A stretch of 6,283 nt of DNA, from NCBI GenBank assembly GCA_009704155.1, contig WLES01000053.1, positions 1 through 6,283 on the forward strand. The letters run 5' to 3'. Shown here piece by piece: positions 1-5,561 of this stretch (position 1 is its first letter; every line of letters starts with the position of its first letter). The notes beneath the pieces were generated by a model. The model ran no database searches and was not told the DNA's origin. It saw only the letters and a program-made list of their open reading frames with translations. Origin of the DNA: Actinomycetota bacterium. Its GTDB lineage: Bacteria > Actinomycetota > Actinomycetes > Actinomycetales > Microbacteriaceae. The position numbers and the translations under genes were made by a program.

Positions 1-2
1 CC

Positions 3-257
3 GGCAGTGCACTTGCATCCGCACTCGGCGGTGCAGACTCAGTTGTCGGACACGTCTACCACCACCAAGCCGTCGATCGCGTTGGAGCTGGGCTGACCGT
101 GTCAGCTCGAAGTGACGATGGAATCATCGAAGCCTTAGACATTGATGGCGCTGCCTTCGGAGTCGCGGTCCAGTGGCACCCCGAGGTGACGTCAACTCAA
201 GATTCCCGGCTGTTTGAATCACTCACCGCCGCAGCCCAGAAATATCGGAGCAACTAA
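3..257 (+). CDS. PuuD-like gamma-glutamyl amide hydrolase (class I glutamine amidotransferase), C-terminal fragment
   Basis: The last 84 codons of a gene that begins left of the window; the stop is TAA at 255-257. The fragment carries HHQAVDRVGAGL (near residues 20-31) and the QWHPE motif, where His59 and Glu61 of the fragment supply two members of the Cys-His-Glu triad of class I glutamine amidotransferase-fold hydrolases. The nucleophile Cys lies upstream and cannot be checked. The HHQAVDR-plus-QWHPE pairing is typical of gamma-glutamyl-gamma-aminobutyrate hydrolases (PuuD, peptidase C26). These cytoplasmic enzymes release glutamate from gamma-glutamylated amino acids. The TAA overlaps the ATG of the aldehyde dehydrogenase by one base (TAATG), implying translational coupling in one operon. 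Family assignment is firm; the true substrate (gamma-Glu-GABA, gamma-Glu-Gly or other) cannot be told from this fragment. Confidence 0.88.
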   Translation, partial: GSALASALGGADSVVGHVYHHQAVDRVGAGLTVSARSDDGIIEALDIDGAAFGVAVQWHPEVTSTQDSRLFESLTAAAQKYRSN

Positions 258-1612
258 TGAGCTACACCCTGATCAACCCGGCGACGGGCGAGACGATGGA
301 AACCATCGACCACGTGACTGTCGACGAGACCGACCACGCGATTGAACGTGCGCGCGTCGCGCAAAAAGAGTGGGCGTCGTTTACTCCAGCTGAGCGTGGC
401 GAGGCGCTCCGCCGGTTTGCGCGGGCAGTCGAAAATGACGTTGAGACTCTCGCAGCACTCGAGGTGCGCAACTCTGGACACCCCATTTCCCAAGCGCGCT
501 GGGAAGCCAACCACGTGCGGAATGTTCTCGATTATTACTCCGCGGCCCCCGAGCGAATGCTCGGAAAGCAGATTCCCGTCGCAGGCGGAATTGACATCAC
601 GTTCAACGACCCGCTCGGTGTTGTCGGAATCATCACGCCGTGGAACTTCCCCATGACAATTGCGTCGTGGGGATTCGCCCCCGCGCTCGCAGCGGGAAAT
701 GCCGTCGTGCTCAAGCCAGCCGAATGGACTCCGCTCACGAGCATTCGACTCGGCGAACTAGGCGTCAGTGCTGGGCTTCCCGACGGGCTCTTCCAGGTTC
801 TCGCTGGCAAGGGAAGTGTCGTCGGTAACCGTTTCATCACCAACGAGACCGTTCGCAAGGTTGTCTTCACCGGCTCAACCGAGGTCGGAAAAGGAATCAT
901 GCGCGGCGCGGCCGACCAGATCAAGCGCGTCACCCTCGAGCTCGGCGGAAAAAGCGCGAACATCGTGTTTGCCGACGCCGACGTCGACAAAGCTGCAGCG
1001 ACTGCGCCATACTCGGTGTTCGAGAACGCCGGCCAGGACTGCTGCGCTCGGTCACGAATTCTCGTTCAGAAATCTGTGCTCGATCGATTCATGGAACAGC
1101 TTGAGGTCTCGGTGTCAAAGCTCGTGGTGGGTGACCCAACAAACGAGGCAACCGAAATGGGGCCACTCGTCCACGCGTCGCACCAGGCTGGCGTCGAGAA
1201 ATACCTCGAGCACGCCGACGTTGCGTTCCGCGGGTCAGCACCGAGCGGCCCTGGCAACTGGTTCGCTCCGACGGTAACGATGTCTCGAGGAGTCACCGAC
1301 CCGTGCATGACGGACGAAATCTTCGGTCCGATTGTCACCGTTCACGCATTCGACGACGAAGCCGACGCCATCGAGATTGCCAACGCAACCGAGTTCGGTT
1401 TGTCGGGCTCAATTTGGACCCGTGACATCGGACGCGGCATCCGGGTCTCGCGTGCTGTGGAAAGCGGAAACCTTTCGGTCAACTCGCACTCGTCAGTGCG
1501 TTACAACACTCCTTTTGGCGGAATGAAGCAATCAGGGCTCGGGCGCGAACTGGGGCCCGACGCACCGCTTCACTTCACCGAGGAAAAAAACGTCTTTATC
1601 CCTGCCGATTAG
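257..1612 (+). CDS. NAD(P)-dependent aldehyde dehydrogenase family protein
   Basis: A 451-residue member of the ALDH superfamily, which oxidises an aldehyde to a carboxylate through a thiohemiacetal on Cys. Visible motifs in order: N-terminal INPATGE; TPWNFPM with the oxyanion Asn130; the cofactor loop FTGSTEVGKG; LELGGKS with general base Glu228; AGQDCCARSR with catalytic Cys262; EIFGPI with Glu354, which contacts the nicotinamide ribose. The 34-residue Glu-to-Cys spacing matches the classical family, so the enzyme looks intact, if a little shorter than the usual 480-500 residues. ATG 257 is supported by GGAG at 247-250, six bases upstream, and overlaps the stop of the amidase gene. With a gamma-glutamyl amidase before it and an SDR after it, a role in oxidising a gamma-glutamyl-aminoaldehyde (PuuC-like) is likely. 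That substrate is inferred from context, and betaine-aldehyde or semialdehyde activity cannot be excluded. Confidence 0.95.
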   Translation: MSYTLINPATGETMETIDHVTVDETDHAIERARVAQKEWASFTPAERGEALRRFARAVENDVETLAALEVRNSGHPISQARWEANHVRNVLDYYSAAPERMLGKQIPVAGGIDITFNDPLGVVGIITPWNFPMTIASWGFAPALAAGNAVVLKPAEWTPLTSIRLGELGVSAGLPDGLFQVLAGKGSVVGNRFITNETVRKVVFTGSTEVGKGIMRGAADQIKRVTLELGGKSANIVFADADVDKAAATAPYSVFENAGQDCCARSRILVQKSVLDRFMEQLEVSVSKLVVGDPTNEATEMGPLVHASHQAGVEKYLEHADVAFRGSAPSGPGNWFAPTVTMSRGVTDPCMTDEIFGPIVTVHAFDDEADAIEIANATEFGLSGSIWTRDIGRGIRVSRAVESGNLSVNSHSSVRYNTPFGGMKQSGLGRELGPDAPLHFTEEKNVFIPAD

Positions 1613-1630
1613 TCACAGAAAGGACTCACC

Positions 1631-2419
1631 ATGGCAATTGAAACAATGGATCTCACACAACGACTGAAGGGCAAAGTTGCGGTCATCACCGGTGGAGCGA
1701 GCGGAATTGGCCTCGCGACGGCTCGACGCATGGCTGCAGAAGGCGCCATCGTCGTCATCGGCGACATGAACCCCGAATCCGGCGAAGCAGCCGCGGCAGA
1801 GGTCGGCGGCATGTTCATCAAGGTCAACGTGACCGATGAGGACGAAGTCAACAATCTTTTTGACACCGCCGCGTCGAAATACGGCAGCGTCGACATCGCG
1901 TTCAACAACGCCGGAATCTCACCACCCGATGACGACTCAATCGAGACGACCGAACTCCCAGCGTGGCAAAAGGTCCAAGACGTCAACCTCAAGAGCGTTT
2001 ATCTCTGTTGCCGCGCTGCGCTTCGCCACATGACCAAGCAGCAGAGTGGCTCGATCATCAACACCGCGTCGTTCGTTGCGGTCATGGGAAGCGCAACGAG
2101 CCAGATCTCGTACACCGCGAGCAAGGGCGGCGTTCTCGCGATGAGCCGTGAGCTCGGCGTTCAGTTCGCGCGCCAGGGAATCCGAGTCAACGCACTCTGC
2201 CCCGGCCCAGTGAACACGCCGCTGCTTCAGGAACTGTTCGCTAAGGATCAGGAGCGGGCGCAACGCCGATTGGTCCACATCCCACTCGGCCGTTTTGCAA
2301 AGCCAGAGGAATTAGCCGCAGCAGTGGCCTTCCTCGCGAGCGACGACGCTGGATTCATTACCGGAGCGACGTTCCTCGTCGACGGCGGTATCTCCGGGGC
2401 TTACGTCACCCCACTCTGA
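1631..2419 (+). CDS. Short-chain dehydrogenase/reductase (SDR), NAD-type
   Basis: A 262-residue classical SDR with a Rossmann fold. The cofactor motif TGGASGIG spans residues 20-27, and the NNAG motif spans 92-95. The catalytic tetrad reads Asn119, Ser147, Tyr161 and Lys165 (Tyr-x-x-x-Lys as YTASK). Asp45 at the end of the second strand (IGDMN) indicates preference for NAD(H) over NADP(H). The region CPGPVNTPL and the C-terminal FLVDGG are typical of the FabG-like group, so pipelines would probably name it 3-oxoacyl-ACP reductase. With an aldehyde dehydrogenase and a gamma-glutamyl amidase in the same operon, oxidation of an alcohol in a catabolic route is more plausible than fatty-acid synthesis; this is inference. 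ATG 1631 is preceded by a good ribosome binding site, GAAAGGA at 1618-1624. It follows the aldehyde dehydrogenase by 18 bases. Confidence 0.93.
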   Translation: MAIETMDLTQRLKGKVAVITGGASGIGLATARRMAAEGAIVVIGDMNPESGEAAAAEVGGMFIKVNVTDEDEVNNLFDTAASKYGSVDIAFNNAGISPPDDDSIETTELPAWQKVQDVNLKSVYLCCRAALRHMTKQQSGSIINTASFVAVMGSATSQISYTASKGGVLAMSRELGVQFARQGIRVNALCPGPVNTPLLQELFAKDQERAQRRLVHIPLGRFAKPEELAAAVAFLASDDAGFITGATFLVDGGISGAYVTPL

Positions 2420-2421
2420 AA

Positions 2422-3201
2422 ATGAACGAGTTCGATCTGTCTGCCTCGACAGCCCCCGATGTGTCGGTGGGTGGAGCAGACAGGTCGCTCTTGTTGACCC
2501 CTATTCGAGGCGGGAACGCATACGAAGAGGCGGTCGAGCGAATACTTCACACCATCCGGCTGGGGCTCATTCACCCTGGCGACCAGTTACCGCCCGAGCG
2601 TGAACTCGCAACGATGATGGAAATTTCACGCGACACGGTCCGCGATGCAATTGCGTCGCTCACGGACGCCGGGTATCTCGTCATTCGGAGAGGCCGCTAC
2701 GGCGGTACGTTCATCGCCCCGAACCTCCCAGAAGGGCCCGTCGTTATCGGGCGAAGCGGAGAGTTATCCAAACGGAAGAAGTTTTCGTCGGCTGAGATTC
2801 ACGATCTGTTGATTGTTCGATCCGTGCTGGAACCAGGAGCAGCCTTTCAGGCGGCGGTCACGGACCTTACGGGTGATGCGAGAGAGCGACTGTGGAATGC
2901 ACACCTTGAGACGTCTGCGTCGGAGCCGCGCGATTATCGCCGCTTCGACTCTCGCCTCCACCTCCTCATTGCGGAGCTCACGGGGTCGAACGCGCTCGTC
3001 AATCACGTTGCCCAGACACGGGTTGCCATCAATGAACTTCTCGACGAGATTCCGCTCCTCGCGCCCAACATCACTCACTCCAATTCGCAGCACGAGCAAA
3101 TTGTCATGGCAATCCTCACCGGCCGGCCAGAGGATGCGGAAGCCGCAATGCGCGACCACCTCTCTGGGTCTGCAGCGCTGCTTCGAGGGTTCTTGAGCTA
3201 A
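2422..3201 (+). CDS. GntR-family transcriptional regulator, FadR/FCD subfamily
   Basis: A 259-residue regulator. Residues 1-32 form a poorly structured N-terminal tail. Residues 33-98 are the GntR winged helix-turn-helix, with the hallmark LPPERELA (56-63), recognition helix SRDTVRDAIASL (69-80) and wing GYLVIRRGRYGGTF. The C-terminal part (about 122-255) is an all-helical FCD ligand-binding domain. Its four metal/ligand positions appear conserved as Asp176, His180, His224 and His246, so a metal-assisted carboxylate effector is expected, as known for this family. It is the last gene of the catabolic operon, starting 2 bases after the SDR stop. No Shine-Dalgarno is visible before ATG 2422, so coupled translation is likely. 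It probably represses this operon in response to a pathway intermediate (inference). A start slightly further in is possible because the first ~30 residues are not conserved-looking. Confidence 0.93.
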   Translation: MNEFDLSASTAPDVSVGGADRSLLLTPIRGGNAYEEAVERILHTIRLGLIHPGDQLPPERELATMMEISRDTVRDAIASLTDAGYLVIRRGRYGGTFIAPNLPEGPVVIGRSGELSKRKKFSSAEIHDLLIVRSVLEPGAAFQAAVTDLTGDARERLWNAHLETSASEPRDYRRFDSRLHLLIAELTGSNALVNHVAQTRVAINELLDEIPLLAPNITHSNSQHEQIVMAILTGRPEDAEAAMRDHLSGSAALLRGFLS

Positions 3202-3208
3202 ACGCTCA
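3194..3208. terminator. Weak inverted repeat between convergent genes
   Basis: TGAGC (3194-3198), a 5-base loop TAAAC, and GCTCA (3204-3208) form a perfect 5-bp stem. The loop holds the TAA stop of the regulator, and the right arm holds the complement of the TGA stop of the minus-strand DUF4229 gene. No T-tract follows on either strand, so any terminator activity is doubtful. It is listed because it is the only structure in the 4-base gap where the two transcription units collide. Confidence 0.25.
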
Positions 3209-3451
3209 CCGACCGAGTTGCGCGTCTTCGGTGGCGGAGTCGTTATCGGGTGATGGCTTTTCGGTTCGTCGCTGAAGGTCATTGGCTGCGCGCTGTCGAA
3301 GCTGCCCGAGAAAAAGAAGGCTGATTGCGAGCGCAATGAGTGTTGCGAACACCGCCGCCCATCCCCAATCGACTCCGACGATTACGAGAACGGCAAGCGC
3401 GACGACAAAAACTCCCAATCGAGCCACAACGTATGCGAGCCACTGATTCAT
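3206..3451 (-). CDS. DUF4229-family small membrane protein
   Basis: An 81-residue protein with two predicted membrane helices, about residues 5-26 and 29-49, separated by a very short turn (VDWGW). A basic, then mixed-charge, hydrophilic tail follows (QLRQRAANDLQRR, ending in an acidic stretch). The pattern of a first helix with a Tyr/Arg-rich start, a Trp-containing turn, a Ser in the second helix and an Arg-rich exit fits DUF4229, an actinobacterial family of unknown function. From memory it often lies near menaquinone genes. The ATG (complement of 3449-3451) has no Shine-Dalgarno, but a TACGAT box ends 6 bases upstream, so a leaderless mRNA is likely. The gene converges on the regulator and diverges from the PLDc_N gene. 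Its function is unknown; a tie to quinone metabolism rests only on position. Confidence 0.8.
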   Translation of the reverse strand: MNQWLAYVVARLGVFVVALAVLVIVGVDWGWAAVFATLIALAISLLFLGQLRQRAANDLQRRTEKPSPDNDSATEDAQLGR

Positions 3452-3457
3452 GACTCA

Positions 3458-3463
3458 ATCGTA
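3458..3463 (-). promoter_or_regulatory. Putative -10 box of the DUF4229 gene (leaderless)
   Basis: Read on the minus strand this is TACGAT, matching the TANNAT core of an actinobacterial -10 element. Exactly six bases (TGAGTC) separate it from the ATG, which places transcription initiation at or next to the A of the start codon. No good -35 is seen. The 17-bp-spaced -35 position is occupied by the -10 box of the opposite promoter. Confidence 0.5.
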
Positions 3464-3480
3464 AGCGCCCCGATGGCACC

Positions 3481-3486
3481 TAGTAT
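3481..3486 (+). promoter_or_regulatory. Putative -10 box of the PLDc_N-menD unit (leaderless)
   Basis: TAGTAT fits the TANNAT -10 core and is followed by six bases (TTGAAC) and then ATG at 3493. Transcription would start at or beside the start codon, and no Shine-Dalgarno is present. The in-frame TTG at 3487 would then lie upstream of the transcript start, arguing for ATG 3493. The -35 position at 17-bp spacing (3458-3463) coincides with the -10 of the divergent gene and does not resemble TTGACA. Confidence 0.5.
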
Positions 3487-3492
3487 TTGAAC

Positions 3493-3864
3493 ATGCTTCC
3501 CCGAGTGCTTTTTGCGTTGGCGGTCATCGCCGTTGCGGTCGACATCTATGCCATTGCCGACATCGCGTTGACGGCCCGCAACCGTCTTCGATCGCTCAAC
3601 AAGTGGCTCTGGATTGTCATCGTCATTGTCATCACACCAATCGGCGCAGTCTTGTGGTTCATTCTTGGCAAAAAAAAGAAGAACGCCGCCGACGGACCAC
3701 TCGGGCCTGATGACGACCCCAACTTCACAGCCCCGGACGGAGAAACAGCACGCGACCGAATCACGCGGCTTGAAGAGGAGCTTCGCCGATTGGACGATGA
3801 GGAAAACATGCCGCCGGATCCGTTCCTCGATGATCCTGACCAACCAGGGCCGGACAAACCGTGA
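3493..3864 (+). CDS. PLDc_N-domain small membrane protein upstream of menD
   Basis: A 123-residue protein from ATG 3493 (125 if the TTG at 3487 were used). Two membrane helices lie at about residues 4-26 and 38-59. Between them is the YAIAD...RNR segment, and the second helix carries Trp38, Pro49, Gly51, Trp55 and Gly59. This W...P-x-G...W...G layout is the hallmark of the phospholipase D-nuclease N-terminal (PLDc_N) membrane domain. No HKD catalytic motif follows, so it is not a phospholipase. A KKKK stop-transfer patch (60-63) leads into a cytoplasmic tail with a charged helix or short coiled coil (about 84-104) and a Pro/Asp-rich end. The TGA overlaps the GTG of menD (GTGA), so the two are translationally coupled. 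The function is unknown; coupling suggests a link with membrane-associated menaquinone synthesis (inference). Confidence 0.82.
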   Translation: MLPRVLFALAVIAVAVDIYAIADIALTARNRLRSLNKWLWIVIVIVITPIGAVLWFILGKKKKNAADGPLGPDDDPNFTAPDGETARDRITRLEEELRRLDDEENMPPDPFLDDPDQPGPDKP

Positions 3865-5537
3865 CTCCAGGGGATGTTGCACCTTCCAGTTCATGGTCAC
3901 TGCACTTCCTTGAGGCACTCGTCAGTCGCGGTGTCAAAGACATCGTGGTCTCACCCGGTGCACGTTCTCAAGCGCTTGCGCTGGTAGCTGCCGCGTTTGC
4001 GGATCGACAGTTGATTGACTTGCACGTCATCATTGACGAACGCGTAGCAGCGTTTTTTGGACTCGGTCTTGCCGTCGAAACAAAGCGACCCGTTGCCATT
4101 CTGACAACCTCGGGCACGGCCGTAGCCAACCTCCACCCCGGTGTGCTTGAGGCGCATCACGCTGGGATTCCACTCATTGTCATCACCGCGGATCGACCAG
4201 CATCGCTTCGAAACGCTGGAGTGAACCAAACGACAATTCAGGTTGGCATGTTCGGCGAAGCCGCACGCGCGAGTTTTGATGTTCCGCCTCCTGAGGCGCA
4301 CAACGTGAGGTCGGCCATTCAGGTCGCTGATGATGTGGTGACAGCCGCTGTCCGAGAGTCCGGACCGGTCCACCTCAACGTTCAATTCGTTCCCCCGCTG
4401 TCGTCCCCCCTTGAGGCGCGACTTTTCGACGGAATTCGAACCGGTGTGCCCCCACAGCTGAGCCGTGCAGAAAGCGGTGTCGGTGTCGTCGCCGCTCCCG
4501 GCACTGTTGTTGTTGCGGGCTACGGCGCAGGGTCCCGCGCTGAGAAGTGGGCGCGAGAACTCGGCGCGCCCCTGATCGCCGAAATCTCCAGTGGGGCGCA
4601 CTTCGGCCCGCACCTCGTGACGGATTATCGACGTTTGCTTCAACTTCCAGAGTTTGCGAACGCGATTAATTCGGTGATTGTCGTGGGACGACCGACGCTG
4701 TCGCGCGAGGTTGAAGCGCTGTGCGCGAGACAAGACCTGGATGTCATTGTCGTTCGAGGTCCGGAAGCCATGCCGTATCGGCCAAACCCGCGGGCGCTTG
4801 TCGTTGACACGATTGACATTGAAGGCCGTGGTGAAGACTACTCGCAGCGCTGGGCGCTGCCGTGGGCGCGCCTCTCGCGAGCTGGACTCGACCAGCAGAG
4901 CAGCGAACCGGCAGCAGACGTCGAGGGAAGTGCCGCCGAAACACACGCCGAACGCGCCAGTTTTGCGCGAAACGAAATGGAGATTCAACGCGAGCCGGTT
5001 ACCCCGGAGATGCTCGTGCGTGCGGTCTGGGACGTGACATGGCCGCACGATCGAATCGTGTTCGGAGCATCGAGGTTGATCCGTGTCGCCGACGCCATCC
5101 TCCCCGGAAAACCACTACGCGTTCACTCAAATCGAGGGCTCTCTGGCATCGACGGGACAATCGCCACCGCGGCGGGAATCGCCAGCGCGAGTCAGAGCGA
5201 TGCGTTTGCAACGCAGGGAGGGGTGACGCGCGTAATTCTCGGTGACCTCGCCGCTCAACACGACATCGGTGCACTTGCGTCCGCGAAGGGACGAATTCAA
5301 ATCATTGTTGGGAACGACGGAGGTGGGCGAATCTTCGATGACCTCGCTGTGGCCGAAGAAGCCAACCCGAATCACTTTGAGCGAGTCATGCGCACACCTC
5401 AGGACATTAGTTTCGAGGGAGTTGCCCGTGCGTTCAACCTCGGCTACATCAAGGTGACGAACCGTGGCGACTTGACAACCGCTCTGACCAACACCGCACG
5501 CCCCACACTCGTTGAGGTCGTCCTTCCGAAGCACTAG
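3861..5537 (+). CDS. menD: MenD, 2-succinyl-5-enolpyruvyl-6-hydroxy-3-cyclohexene-1-carboxylate synthase
   Basis: A 558-residue ThDP/Mg-dependent enzyme. It joins 2-oxoglutarate (with loss of CO2) to isochorismate, giving SEPHCHC, the second step of the classical menaquinone pathway; length is normal for the family. Visible motifs: SPGARSQALAL (31-41); IDERVAAFF with Glu60, the residue that activates the ThDP aminopyrimidine ring; TSGTAVANLHP; TADRP with Arg112; NQTTIQ (122-127). The C-terminal ThDP/Mg motif starts GDLAAQHD at 461 and ends ND at 485-486, within VGNDGGGRIF. The start is GTG 3861, overlapping the upstream stop by four bases, with GGA at 3852-3854 as a modest ribosome binding site. 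One deviation: Ala34 sits where E. coli MenD has Ser32 (SPGSRS). The gene runs convergently into menF. The assignment is secure. Confidence 0.96.
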   Translation: MTPGDVAPSSSWSLHFLEALVSRGVKDIVVSPGARSQALALVAAAFADRQLIDLHVIIDERVAAFFGLGLAVETKRPVAILTTSGTAVANLHPGVLEAHHAGIPLIVITADRPASLRNAGVNQTTIQVGMFGEAARASFDVPPPEAHNVRSAIQVADDVVTAAVRESGPVHLNVQFVPPLSSPLEARLFDGIRTGVPPQLSRAESGVGVVAAPGTVVVAGYGAGSRAEKWARELGAPLIAEISSGAHFGPHLVTDYRRLLQLPEFANAINSVIVVGRPTLSREVEALCARQDLDVIVVRGPEAMPYRPNPRALVVDTIDIEGRGEDYSQRWALPWARLSRAGLDQQSSEPAADVEGSAAETHAERASFARNEMEIQREPVTPEMLVRAVWDVTWPHDRIVFGASRLIRVADAILPGKPLRVHSNRGLSGIDGTIATAAGIASASQSDAFATQGGVTRVILGDLAAQHDIGALASAKGRIQIIVGNDGGGRIFDDLAVAEEANPNHFERVMRTPQDISFEGVARAFNLGYIKVTNRGDLTTALTNTARPTLVEVVLPKH

Positions 5538-5561
5538 TTCGCGAGCGCGTCGCGAATTGGT
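5533..5561 (+). terminator. Hairpin at the menD stop codon, putative terminator
   Basis: TTCGCGA (5538-5544), a 5-base loop GCGCG and TCGCGAA (5550-5556) make a perfect 7-bp stem immediately after the menD stop. As plus-strand RNA it can be extended outward by A-U, C-G, U-G, A-U and G-U pairs to 5533/5561, taking in the menD TAG. The wobble pairs become C/A mismatches on the other strand, so the longer stem favours the menD transcript. No U-tract follows, so this is at best an atypical terminator or 3'-end stabiliser. The stem also encodes the last residues of MenF (RDALAN). Confidence 0.45.

Noticed and set aside
1583..1590. A7 run near the aldehyde dehydrogenase C-terminus as a frameshift or sequencing error.
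   Set aside because: The frame continues to a normal family ending (TEEKNVFI) and stop, so no disruption is indicated.
3487..3489. TTG as the start of the PLDc_N protein.
   Set aside because: It lies between the likely -10 box and the predicted transcript start, has no Shine-Dalgarno, and adds only two residues; ATG 3493 fits better.
3448..3918. A 156-codon minus-strand frame opposite the PLDc_N gene.
   Set aside because: It would cover the divergent promoter and the whole PLDc_N gene. It has no recognisable domain, whereas the plus-strand frame has two membrane helices with PLDc_N hallmarks.
3951..5048. Long open frame (365 codons) on the minus strand opposite menD.
   Set aside because: It lies fully antisense to a clear menD. 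The translation is rich in Arg, Asn, His and Ser with no recognisable family, as expected from a shadow of a GC-rich codon pattern.
6..5285. Near-identical 16-base words at 6-21 and 5270-5285 (GTGCACTTGC.TCCGC).
   Set aside because: Both lie inside unrelated genes and encode similar Ala/Leu/Ser-rich stretches. A single pair with one mismatch and no flanking similarity is probably chance.
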